This document shows positions 41,601 to 48,665 of a stretch of 64,000 bases of DNA, piece after piece. How positions within the stretch are numbered: position 1 is the stretch's first letter; each line of letters starts with the position of its first letter. The stretch comes from Angelakisella massiliensis. GTDB taxonomy: Bacteria > Bacillota > Clostridia > Oscillospirales > Ruminococcaceae. A program made the position numbers and the translations under genes. Location of the stretch: NCBI RefSeq assembly GCF_900104675.1, contig NZ_LT629944.1:310001-374000 (forward strand), given 5' to 3'. The notes below the pieces were generated by a model. It was given only the letters and a program-made list of their open reading frames with translations, was not told where the DNA came from and did no database searches.

Positions 41601-41824
41601 TGAAGAATCTGACGGATAATGTTCTGAACCGATTCAAGCAGGAAACGGTCGCTGTCAACTTCTGGAATAATGTGGCGCTGCAGCAGGAACTCCGCACATA
41701 TATCATCAAACAGCTGATTTCACCTGAGATCAAGAAGTTTGTACCGGATATCGTGAAACGCCGCAAGGACATCGCACAGAAACTGATGGAACTCGGCTAT
41801 CAGCATTTCGGGAGGGATGACTGA
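38627..41824 (+). CDS. hsdR: type I restriction endonuclease subunit HsdR
   Basis: A 1065-residue protein of normal length. The N-terminal nuclease domain has the PD-(D/E)XK motif (PDIVLFVNGLPLVVIECKAP, near residues 155-180). The helicase motor follows: Walker A GTGKTLTM at about 324, DEAHRSEYSELA at about 441, AFTGTPITKT at about 466, and motif VI-like QAITRVNRTCG at about 700. It translocates DNA and cuts unmethylated DNA away from the site. The gene is intact, with GGAGGCGGCGTTT before ATG 38627, even though hsdM is broken. The metallopeptidase gene overlaps its stop. Confidence 0.96.
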   Translation: MAGRPSELMYVETPLLEQLKQLGWTVVQLDDSEKHDPQKSFRESFSEVVIVSRLKAALKRLNPWLNDVQVDDLCVQVQNYPHPLRQILENNEEVYDRITEGLSADNEESGEINCPVRLIDWRDVDAYDGPNATDNDFLAISQYKVRIPGKEEYIIPDIVLFVNGLPLVVIECKAPDITEPMAEGIDQLMRYQNRRGAEELEGVPELFYFNQIIMSTCFHDCRYSSITGGVSHFMEWKDAYPYKLRDINPNGKPSAQEIAVAGMLEPSHLLDIVQNFIAYKDEDNGIRVKLVPRYMQYRGASKIIERLRTADKGEKGGTLWHTQGTGKTLTMMFVIRKMYNSFDLNNYKVVLIVDRKDLQTQMFKTTKTVKYAINIAGSIDGLKDLIKNTASDVTVAMVHKFGEAEKSKDKKGKKTGSLEQRTSVSTFPVLNTSDRILVMIDEAHRSEYSELAANMWKSMPNSVKVAFTGTPITKTVDNFGGYIDTYTMRQAEEDGIVVEIKYEGRATDSEITDHDAMNHAFIDVFGYLEDDEQLEILGKYTVRGYLEAQEVISEKAADMLDHYINTVFTNGFKAQVVGVSKEAAYRYKKAIDALLPKKIEELECSNPNHIDIEQLKKLKTACIISSGGANEDQHLKQYTNESENELIIDGFKAPFGEIGLKGGDGNYGILIVTAMLLTGFDAPVEQVMYLDKKLTNHNLLQAITRVNRTCGANKKCGYLVDYVGITNHLKDALADYADADRDEILSSLRDKSKDIDALNTAYNEIIQFLNEKVGYALSQTSDIIEELCIDEELREEFNGRVSVMSRLFDRVLPNPAALEYSEDYKALAFIRESVAKMTRNPRFSNKDASKKVRAIIEEYLKVNGVDMEIAPISLLSDDFLKGGQSKKSDRAVSEEIKYAVREFININMPKDPELYARLSERLEQILEEFKNNWAELRKALEQLRRDIKAGRAKENTYGYDATHEMPFLGLLKTEFFGKKTFEELSDEQMTMMKNLTDNVLNRFKQETVAVNFWNNVALQQELRTYIIKQLISPEIKKFVPDIVKRRKDIAQKLMELGYQHFGRDD

Positions 41825-42486
41825 TGCAGGAAATAGCATATCAGGTGGTGCGCTCCAACAGAAAGAGCGTGGCACTTGTAATAGATAACGAGGCAAACCT
41901 CATAGTTCGCGCTCCGGCTCTTATGCCGGACACCGTGATAGATGAGTTTGTCCGCAAGAAAAGACGCTGGATTAATGAAAAGCAACAGCAGGTAGCAGTC
42001 TTCGGAGAAAAGCATCCTCCTGTTGTCGTGGAAACCGGCGAGAGCATTATGTACCTCGGCAGCAATTACGCCATCATCAAGGATGCGGTCGATGCGGTCG
42101 AAGTGTCCGGAAATGAACTGATTGTCCCGGAAACCTACGATGTTGAGGCACTGACCGCATGGCTAAAGGAACAGGCTATGCAGACCATATCAGAGCGGGT
42201 TGCTCTGTATGCGAATGTCATGGGCGTTACGCCCGGAACCGTAAAGCTGTCGGAGGCAAAGGCTCGATGGGGTTCTTGCAGCACGAAGAATAATCTGAAC
42301 TTTGCGTGGAGGCTCGTCATGTGTCCTCTCTCCGTGATTGATTATGTTGTTGTGCATGAGTTGAGCCACATCACTTACAAGAACCACAGTCCTGCATTCT
42401 GGGCAAGAGTAAAAACAGTTCTCCCGACCTATGAGGACGACCAGGACTGGCTGAAGCTTAATAAGAAATTGATGGAGATAATATAA
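41824..42486 (+). CDS. YgjP-type (DUF45) zinc metallopeptidase
   Basis: A 220-residue protein of the YgjP/WLM family. The zinc-binding HELSH lies in DYVVVHELSHITYKNHSPAF at about residue 178, and the upstream KARWGSCSTKNNLNFAWRL is the other family hallmark. It has no signal peptide, so it acts in the cytoplasm. Genes like this often follow hsdR in type I systems; its substrate is unknown. Its ATG overlaps the hsdR stop (TGATG), implying coupling. The operon ends soon after. Confidence 0.9.
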   Translation: MQEIAYQVVRSNRKSVALVIDNEANLIVRAPALMPDTVIDEFVRKKRRWINEKQQQVAVFGEKHPPVVVETGESIMYLGSNYAIIKDAVDAVEVSGNELIVPETYDVEALTAWLKEQAMQTISERVALYANVMGVTPGTVKLSEAKARWGSCSTKNNLNFAWRLVMCPLSVIDYVVVHELSHITYKNHSPAFWARVKTVLPTYEDDQDWLKLNKKLMEII

Positions 42487-42552
42487 AGAATTCATTGATC
42501 ACACAATACCTTTTAATTATCCCAGTTGGCGAGATGCTTAGGAGGAAATATC

Positions 42553-42618
42553 ATGGAGGAAGCGGTACAGATTGTAATGAGCCAGTGCGAGATGTGGATA
42601 GATAATGCTGTGCTATAG
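42553..42618 (+). CDS. possible very small peptide (21 aa)
   Basis: An excellent ribosome site (TTAGGAGGAAATATC) precedes ATG 42553, opening 21 codons (MEEAVQIVMSQCEMWIDNA). This could be a real short gene or the start of a gene whose rest was lost at the repeat that begins near 42684. No similarity recognised. Confidence 0.3.
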   Translation: MEEAVQIVMSQCEMWIDNAVL

Positions 42619-42685
42619 GTAAGTGTTTTACGCAATAGCATTAGATAGCATCGCTTCTATTCCAGGGAAAATTCCAAATAAGAGC

Positions 42686-42820
42686 GTTCGCAGAACGCGC
42701 AGCCATAGAATGAAATTCTGTGTTCAAAAGGGGCTTGGGGGCGCTGCCCTCAACAAGCATACGGCAGAAAATGTGAGCGTGTATTAACACTCGCATTGCT
42801 TGCCGGATTTGTGTGTGGCT
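42686..42820 (+). repeat. inverted-repeat copy 2 of a structured non-coding element
   Basis: Matches the reverse complement of 28868-28997. Shared strings include TTCGCAGAAC, TTCTGTGTTCA, GGGGCTTGGGG (GGGGTTTGGGG in copy 1) and GTGTATTAACACTCGCATTG. Stems at ATAGAATGAAATTCTGTG are preserved. The two copies bracket 28.9-42.8 kb, including the restriction system. Confidence 0.65.
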
Positions 42821-42834
42821 ATCCACACGCATTG

Positions 42835-42876
42835 CTTGCTACAATGTGCTTGCTACAATGTGCTTGCTACAATGTG
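42835..42876 (+). repeat. three tandem 14-bp repeats
   Basis: CTTGCTACAATGTG occurs three times in tandem, followed by CTTGG. One divergent unit is present in copy 1 at 28.88 kb on the other strand. It lies about 130 nt before the HTH-recombinase genes and could bind a recombinase accessory or regulator. Confidence 0.7.
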
Positions 42877-43005
42877 CTTGGATCAAGATATGGAGTTCGA
42901 AGATTATGAGATACCGCTATTTCTTTCTTTAAATTATGCTAATATAGGGTTGAAGATTAACCTGCTATCTGATATAATGAAGCTGTCAAATAGGGGGTGT
43001 ATCTC

Positions 43006-43359
43006 TTGAAAGAAGTAGCTGAAAGGTTGCGGTTTCTGCGGGAAAGTGTCAAACTATCTCAAGTAAAGATGGCTGAGATTGTCGGTGTCAAGCAATCCAG
43101 CCTGAACCGTTATGAGCTTAACCAGGCTTCGCCGACATTTGAAACACTTACCCGGTATGCGGATTACTTTGATGTATCTATGGACTATATCTTTGGACGT
43201 ACGGACAATCCTCAGGGCAAGCTGTATGAGTACAAGCCTAAAATTCAGCAGAACGACCCCCAGATGCAGAAGTTTGTGGAAATGTGCTTTGACCCCACAT
43301 CTCCTATGAATGCACGACTCAAGGAAACACTGCTACAGATGCTTGGGGAGGCGAAATAA
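43006..43359 (+). CDS. XRE-family HTH regulator paired with the serine recombinase
   Basis: A 117-residue regulator with a helix-turn-helix at residues 1-62 (LRFLRESVKLSQVKMAEIVG; VKQSSLNRYELNQASP; YADYFDVSMDYIFGRTD) and a short C-terminal part. The start is TTG 43006, 8 nt after GGGGG; an in-frame GTG nine bases upstream overlaps that site. Its last base overlaps the recombinase start (TAATG), so the two are coupled. It probably controls recombinase expression. Confidence 0.85.
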   Translation: MKEVAERLRFLRESVKLSQVKMAEIVGVKQSSLNRYELNQASPTFETLTRYADYFDVSMDYIFGRTDNPQGKLYEYKPKIQQNDPQMQKFVEMCFDPTSPMNARLKETLLQMLGEAK

Positions 43360-44867
43360 TGAATGTTGTCATCTATGCTCGCTACTCCAGTCATAGCCAG
43401 ACTGAGCAATCCATTGAGGGACAGCTCCATACCTGCTATGAGTATGCTAAAAACAATGGTTATCTCGTTGTCGGAGAGTATATTGACCGCGCTCAGAGCG
43501 GAACCACCGACAGCCGCGCCGAGTTCCAGCGGATGATTGCCGACAGTGACAAGCATACCTTTGAGGGTGTTCTGGTTTACCAGCTTGACCGTTTTGCCCG
43601 CAACCGATATGACAGTGCCATCAACAAGGCAAAACTGAAAAAGAACGGTGTGCGAGTGATCTCCGCGCGGGAAAACATCAGCGATGATGCCAGCGGCATT
43701 CTGGTGGAAGGTGTTCTGGAAAGTATGGCTGAATACTACTCAGCGGAGCTTTCCCAAAAGATTCGCCGGGGCATGGAGATCAATGCGCAAAAGTGTTTGG
43801 CCAATGGCAGCAATCCTGGTTTGGGCTATAAGGTGGATTCCGAACGTCGGTACTATGTGGATGAGGAAGAAGCAAAGATTGTCCGGGAGATTTTTGAACG
43901 GTATGCCAGTGGAGAAACAGTCGCAGACATTATCCGTGATTTGAACCGCAGAAAGCTCACGACTTCTCTTGGCAAACCCTTTAATAAAAACAGCGTCCAC
44001 CGCATTTTGAACAACCGGCGTTACATCGGGTATTACCTCTACAAAGGCCAGGAAACGCCGGGCGGTATGCCTCGTATCATCGAAGATGAGCTGTTTGAGC
44101 GTGTCCACTATATCCTTGATCGCAACAAAAAAGCACCTGCCCGAGCCAGAGGGCGAGAAGAGTATCTGCTCACCACAAAGCTGTTCTGTGGCTACTGCCG
44201 GGAGATGATGACCGGTTACGGTGGTACAGGAAAATCCGGCAAGACCTATCACTACTATGCCTGTAATAATTTCAAACGGCGTAAATGCAAAAAGAAGGTC
44301 ATCAGTAAAGAGAAAATCGAGGATCGTGTTGTGCTGGAGTGCCGCAAGTTGCTGACAGACAGCAACATTGAGCGGATCGCAGCTTCGGTATCCGAGGTCT
44401 GTGAATCCAACCGGGACACAGCATCCATCAAACGCATCAGAGCTGCCATCCAGGAAGCAGACACCGCCATTGAAAATCTCTGGAAGGCATTGGAGCGGGG
44501 ACAGGCCGCTGACATGATAACTGAGCGAATTGAAAAACGCCAGCACGAAAAAGAGGAACTGCAAGCACAGTTGGCTGTCGAGATGGCGAAGCAGGTGACT
44601 TTGACAGCACCCCAGGTTAGAGCTTATCTCTACTCGCTCAGGCAAGGAGACAAGAATGACGAGAACATCAAGCGTGGAATCATCAATATCTTCCTCCGGG
44701 CGGTATATTTGTATGATGACCGGTTCACCTTGGTTTTGAACGGTAGCGATACCCCAATCACAATTGATGACATCCTGCTGGACGAGATCGAGGAGGGGCT
44801 TGAGGGTGACCTGACCAACTGCGAAGGGTGTTCATCGTTGGTTGCGGACGCTCCACCACCAGACTGA
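43359..44867 (+). CDS. large serine recombinase (integrase type)
   Basis: A 502-residue site-specific recombinase. The N-terminal resolvase domain has the nucleophile Ser10 in YARYSSHSQ and the arginine-rich DRFARNRYD. The recombinase domain (about 165-265: GNPGLGYKVD-type, YASGETVADIIRDLNRRKL) follows, then a zinc ribbon (CGYCREMM near 277; CNNFKRRKC near 308), a coiled coil (about 365-410) and a C-terminal tail. Such enzymes integrate and excise mobile elements between att sites. This is probably the integrase of the accessory block, whose right end would be just beyond. A terminator follows. Confidence 0.95.
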   Translation: MNVVIYARYSSHSQTEQSIEGQLHTCYEYAKNNGYLVVGEYIDRAQSGTTDSRAEFQRMIADSDKHTFEGVLVYQLDRFARNRYDSAINKAKLKKNGVRVISARENISDDASGILVEGVLESMAEYYSAELSQKIRRGMEINAQKCLANGSNPGLGYKVDSERRYYVDEEEAKIVREIFERYASGETVADIIRDLNRRKLTTSLGKPFNKNSVHRILNNRRYIGYYLYKGQETPGGMPRIIEDELFERVHYILDRNKKAPARARGREEYLLTTKLFCGYCREMMTGYGGTGKSGKTYHYYACNNFKRRKCKKKVISKEKIEDRVVLECRKLLTDSNIERIAASVSEVCESNRDTASIKRIRAAIQEADTAIENLWKALERGQAADMITERIEKRQHEKEELQAQLAVEMAKQVTLTAPQVRAYLYSLRQGDKNDENIKRGIINIFLRAVYLYDDRFTLVLNGSDTPITIDDILLDEIEEGLEGDLTNCEGCSSLVADAPPPD

Positions 44868-44868
44868 G

Positions 44869-44910
44869 TCTGGACGCAATTCGCGTTCCAGGCTCTTTTT
44901 GTTTGCTCAA
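44869..44910 (+). terminator. terminator after the recombinase gene
   Basis: CTGGACGC and GCGTTCCAG form a stem with one bulge, followed by GCTCTTTTTG. The element boundary probably lies between here and the next promoter at 44957; no repeated att core was found by eye. Confidence 0.55.
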
Positions 44911-44956
44911 ATCCACTTTCCGCGCTCCAGTGTTTTTTCGTATTGTCTCTGTCAAA

Positions 44957-44985
44957 TTGTGATTGTTGGCGTTCTGTGGTATAAT
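44957..44985 (+). promoter_or_regulatory. vegetative promoter of the lipoprotein gene
   Basis: TTGTGA, 17 nt, TATAAT with an extended TGG before it. Confidence 0.65.
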
Positions 44986-45059
44986 TTCAGCAGGGAGACA
45001 AATAAATGGGAAGTGTTTATGCCCTAGGATTTTCGTATAAAATACCGGAGGAAAAAGCC

Positions 45060-46184
45060 ATGAAAAAAGACATAGTGTTTTTCATACTTTTCGTGCTTTT
45101 GACCCTTTTGTGCGGCTGTCAGGACCCTGTGGCGAACGATCTTTTCGTGTCGGACTCTTCCGTTTCAGGCTCCCAGAGTTACGAAAGGAATGAAATGATC
45201 TATCAATTCAATAGGCCCTTTATCAAAGGGGAGAATTATTTTCAGATTGAACCTCTCACTCTCCCTTCCGAACTCAACTCCATGAAATCTGCTGTGTCAG
45301 CTGTACTGTCAGAAACACAACTTTTGATGCTTCTGTATGAGGAGGATCCTGTACCGGTTATCAGGGAGGCCGGGATTTATGATCTGGTGAGCGGAGAATA
45401 CCGAACCTCTTTTACTCTGGACGAAGGCAGGACGATTTCCATTGAGTGCACAACAGATAGTCTCATCCTTTATAAGGAGACGGACATTGCTTCCAATACA
45501 GTTTCTCTGAATTGTTATGATTGGAACACAGGCAAAAGAAATCAGATTTATCAATTCTCGCCGGAATATGCCCATACCTCTGCTTTTTACAATGATATTG
45601 TCAGTGGTGATGGAAAGGTTTACTTTGATGATGTTGTAACCGAAGAAGAAAAAGTGGTCGGAGTAAATCTTCTGGAATACGATTTCGCGACCAAAGAGGT
45701 CAGACTGTATCGGGAAAATGCCCAGAATCCTCTATGGATCGATTCCAGACTGGCGTATATCTGCAAGGACGAAAATACAGATCAGCATTTTGTAGAAGTT
45801 TCCGGGTATGAGGATAGAATTTATCTGGACGAGAATATCAGCTTGCTTACTTCGACAGGAAATGAGCTGTATTCCATCAATTACGAATCCAATGATCCGA
45901 AAACCAATCGCACCATTTGGAGCATTAGAAGTTTGCCAGCAGATGAAGAATTGCTCTTATCCTCCAATGCTATAGACCAATTAGCCGCCAACTGTTCTGT
46001 GGTAACATGGAGAAATTTTACTCCTGAAAAGCCTGTGATTTATTTAAGAGAACAGGATTGTTTCACTGTGCTTCTGGAAGATGAACTTGCATATAATACC
46101 TATCTTCTGGGAGCTGAATGGGGTGTTTTGATATGCAGCCATGACAACTCTCCCACGGCCTACTATATATTCTCCCTAACCTAA
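45060..46184 (+). CDS. lipoprotein, probable beta-propeller
   Basis: A 374-residue exported lipoprotein. The signal (MKKDIVFFILFVLLTLLCGC) ends in a lipobox (LCGC) whose last cysteine would be lipidated. The mature part has repeated short beta segments with tyrosine and asparagine (GIYDLVSGEYRTSF; LILYKETDIASNTVSLNCYD; GVNLLEYDFATKEVRLYREN; GNELYSINYESNDP), the pattern of a beta-propeller such as DUF5050-like proteins. GGAGG is 8 nt before ATG 45060. No ligand can be named. It starts just outside the mobile block, so it may be chromosomal. Confidence 0.75.
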   Translation: MKKDIVFFILFVLLTLLCGCQDPVANDLFVSDSSVSGSQSYERNEMIYQFNRPFIKGENYFQIEPLTLPSELNSMKSAVSAVLSETQLLMLLYEEDPVPVIREAGIYDLVSGEYRTSFTLDEGRTISIECTTDSLILYKETDIASNTVSLNCYDWNTGKRNQIYQFSPEYAHTSAFYNDIVSGDGKVYFDDVVTEEEKVVGVNLLEYDFATKEVRLYRENAQNPLWIDSRLAYICKDENTDQHFVEVSGYEDRIYLDENISLLTSTGNELYSINYESNDPKTNRTIWSIRSLPADEELLLSSNAIDQLAANCSVVTWRNFTPEKPVIYLREQDCFTVLLEDELAYNTYLLGAEWGVLICSHDNSPTAYYIFSLT

Positions 46185-46855
46185 AGCAGCAGCGGCTTGG
46201 CCAGTCCAGGGGGTACTCTTTCTTTTGGTGGAGCAGTTTCAGATGGAAGCCGGTTGCTGCGGCCTGACGCTCCTCACTGGGGGACAGATTACACTTTGGT
46301 GCTTCATCCTGCTTATGGGGAACGCTAGAGAACTGCTCCCCGCAGGGGCGGTTCCCCCACAAACGCTCCCTCCCTTTTGACAGGACGATGCAAACGCCGA
46401 TCTAAACTGACCACCCTTCCCAAAACAAAAGGCACCAGCCGTAGGTTGGTGCCTTTTGTTTTGTGGCAAGAAGGCGGAGAAGAGAACAGGGCGGCGCGCC
46501 GCAGCGCGCAAAAAGGCTGCCGGTGGCAGGCTTTTTAGCCCGCGGGTAGATTCCCGCCGCCCCAGGCAAGGGCCTGGAGCCAGGTCGCGCTCCGAGTATT
46601 TTCCGTTTCCTAAGAATCAAGCAGATCTGCGCATCCCCAAAACTCACAAAGACTTTCAGAAGTTCATTTCTTTCGTTTCTTCACTGTTCGCCTTTCTTCA
46701 TTTTATGTTGTGCCGCTAAACAAGGCTTTGTTGATGATATGCCGATATGGTGCTTCACCCATCTTCTATAAATCCTTCTCATCGGTTTTGATGCACGACT
46801 GTCCAAGAGATATGGTTTTTCCATGGTTTCACCCCGGCAGCCAAGACCGGACACC
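46185..46855. other. intergenic region with two hairpins
   Basis: No gene is convincing. A 16-bp terminator lies at 46422-46462 and a palindrome of AAAAAGGCTGCC type at about 46507-46534. The rest is low in coding features. Confidence 0.5.
46422..46462. terminator. strong bidirectional terminator
   Basis: AAAACAAAAGGCACCA and its exact complement with a 9-nt loop; A and T runs at the ends. Confidence 0.8.
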
Positions 46856-46884
46856 TTGAATCACAAGGGCAATTGTGGTACACT
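46856..46884 (+). promoter_or_regulatory. vegetative promoter of the CAP-domain gene
   Basis: TTGAAT, 17 nt, TACACT with TGG before it, about 170 nt before the start codon. Confidence 0.55.
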
Positions 46885-47053
46885 GGCTGTGGGTTGTCAC
46901 AAAACAGCCATTTTCCGCAGCACGGGTGCGTTTCGTTTCACCCAGAGGAAAACAAGCCCTGTTCATTGTGGCCGATCACACCGCGGTATAAAGCAGTATC
47001 TTTTTTTCGTACAGCTGCGGCTGTGCGTTTCTTTCTTTGTAGGGGGTAAAAGC

Positions 47054-48238
47054 ATGAAAAAAGTACAATTGATTTGTTGTATCGCCGCTCTCTCCATGCT
47101 GGTATTGGCCGGGTGCGGTGAAGCATCCTCCAGCGCTCCGGAAAGCGCCCTTACCAGTTCCAGCAGCAGCTCCATCGCGCAGGAAAGCAGCTCCAGCAAC
47201 TCTGTCTCCGAAAGCAGCCAGGCGGTTTCTTCCTCCTCCTCTCAGGCTGACTCCAGCGCAAGCCCTGCCTCTGAGAGCAATTCGGCTGCCTCTTCCTCCT
47301 CTTCTCAGGCTTCCTCTGCCACTTCCGTTGTCCCGGAAAGCTCCCAGCCCGCCTCTTCCTCCACTGACACCGGCAACACGGGAACATCCGCTCCCGCTGT
47401 CAGCGCCAATAAATCCGCCAAGGAAAGAGCAGAGGCTTTGTTTGCGACAGGTGAACTGGAAGTCCTGGATTGGAATACACCCGCAATTGCATTCGGCGGT
47501 GCAATGGATCGGGTCACCTTTTTGGATGACGACAGAAATATTATTGCATTTTTCTATCCTGACAATATGAGCAGTATGGATTCGGATTTGAAAGCAAATG
47601 GCTTTTATGATTCTCTAGATCCAACGATTGGCTGGATCAAAGCTTTCAACGACTATCGGGGTTTGGAAACAGATCTGATTAATAATCAGACACTGGATAG
47701 CAGCATGAAAAATCTGATCTGCTACCGCTACGACGCCGCAACCGATTCCTTCACCCAATTTTTGGTTCCTGTGGACGGGGATGGGTCCTCCAACGAAAAT
47801 ACCAGCGCCAATTCCTCCCACAGCTCTGCCGAACAGGATCAGCCCTCTGCCGAAGCTGGTGATGTGTATGAAGCCATTGAGCTTATCAACGCCGAACGTG
47901 TGAAGGCGGGCCTCAATGAGCTGGAAACCGACAATGACTTGATGGAAATGGCTGCAATCAGAGCGGAAGAAATGTCAAGAGAATTTGCCCATACACGCCC
48001 TGATGGTAGTGATTGGAAGACTATTTTTGATGACTTTGGATGGAGCACCCCAAACCATAGAGGAGAAAATGGCGGCGGTGGTAAGGACACAGCTGCAAAG
48101 CAGGTAAATTCTTGGATGAACTCTTCCGGACATAAGGCTAATATTTTGAAGGAAGGTATCACCAAAATCGGTGTAGGCTATTATTATAACGCCAATTCTG
48201 AGTATGGCGATTATTGGACCATGATCGTTTCTGACTAA
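47054..48238 (+). CDS. CAP (SCP/PR1)-domain lipoprotein with Ser-rich linker
   Basis: A 394-residue lipoprotein. The signal ends in LVLAGC. Residues 25-125 are an extremely serine-rich linker (runs of SSSS with Ala, Glu and Gln), likely spanning the wall. Residues 130-255 form a small domain of unknown type (NTPAIAFGGAMDRVTFLDDD). Residues 275-394 are a CAP domain (EAIELINAERVKAGLNELET; EEMSREFAHTRPDG; HRGENGGGG; WMNSSGHKANILKEG; GVGYYYN) with its conserved histidines and glutamate. Bacterial CAP proteins are secreted or wall-bound with uncertain function. AGGGGGTAAAAGC precedes ATG 47054. Confidence 0.88.
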   Translation: MKKVQLICCIAALSMLVLAGCGEASSSAPESALTSSSSSSIAQESSSSNSVSESSQAVSSSSSQADSSASPASESNSAASSSSSQASSATSVVPESSQPASSSTDTGNTGTSAPAVSANKSAKERAEALFATGELEVLDWNTPAIAFGGAMDRVTFLDDDRNIIAFFYPDNMSSMDSDLKANGFYDSLDPTIGWIKAFNDYRGLETDLINNQTLDSSMKNLICYRYDAATDSFTQFLVPVDGDGSSNENTSANSSHSSAEQDQPSAEAGDVYEAIELINAERVKAGLNELETDNDLMEMAAIRAEEMSREFAHTRPDGSDWKTIFDDFGWSTPNHRGENGGGGKDTAAKQVNSWMNSSGHKANILKEGITKIGVGYYYNANSEYGDYWTMIVSD

Positions 48239-48257
48239 AGATCCCTAAAACAGTATC

Positions 48258-48301
48258 AGCCTCTGTTTGTTCTTCTTCTGGAACAAACAGAGGCTTTCTT
48301 T
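48258..48301 (+). terminator. terminator after the CAP-domain gene
   Basis: AGCCTCTGTTTGTTC and its exact complement with an 8-nt loop, followed by TTCTTTTTG. Confidence 0.85.
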
Positions 48302-48515
48302 TTGCGGGGCAAACGATTGGCGGGAGGAAAAAAGGAACAAAATCGAAATATCAGCTGGATTTTCCCTGTCCCTTCCCCATCATCCCCGGGAGCTGTTTGC
48401 CCAAGGCCTGCCGACAGCTGTCCCACGGAACCCACCTGCCGTATTTGCGGCGCCCAAAGCATGAGAACCCACCGAGAAATCCCATCCCTCCACCGGCTCA
48501 CCGGCCATCCCGCCG

Positions 48516-48562
48516 AAAAAGCCTCCGGTATGGCGCCGCTGTTCTTGCGCCATATCGGAGGC
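48516..48562 (-). terminator. terminator of the glycan-use operon (minus strand)
   Basis: GCCTCCGATATGGCGC pairs with GCGCCATACCGGAGGC (one wobble), followed on the minus strand by TTTTT. It lies about 100 nt after the GH2 gene. Confidence 0.75.
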
Positions 48563-48665
48563 TGATGGAAAATTTCAAAGCGGCTGCGCTTTCTTGTTGT
48601 CCCTTGTGTTTTCCTGCTGCCCTTCTTATCTTGGCCGCAGAACTGCCAGGCTCGCCGCTTTTTCC

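Noticed and set aside
42835-42876. Tandem repeats as a CRISPR array
   Set aside because: The 14-bp units are adjacent without spacers and no cas genes are near.
44868-44956. An att site at the end of the serine integrase gene
   Set aside because: I found no repeated core with any left-hand site in this window; the left end may lie outside.
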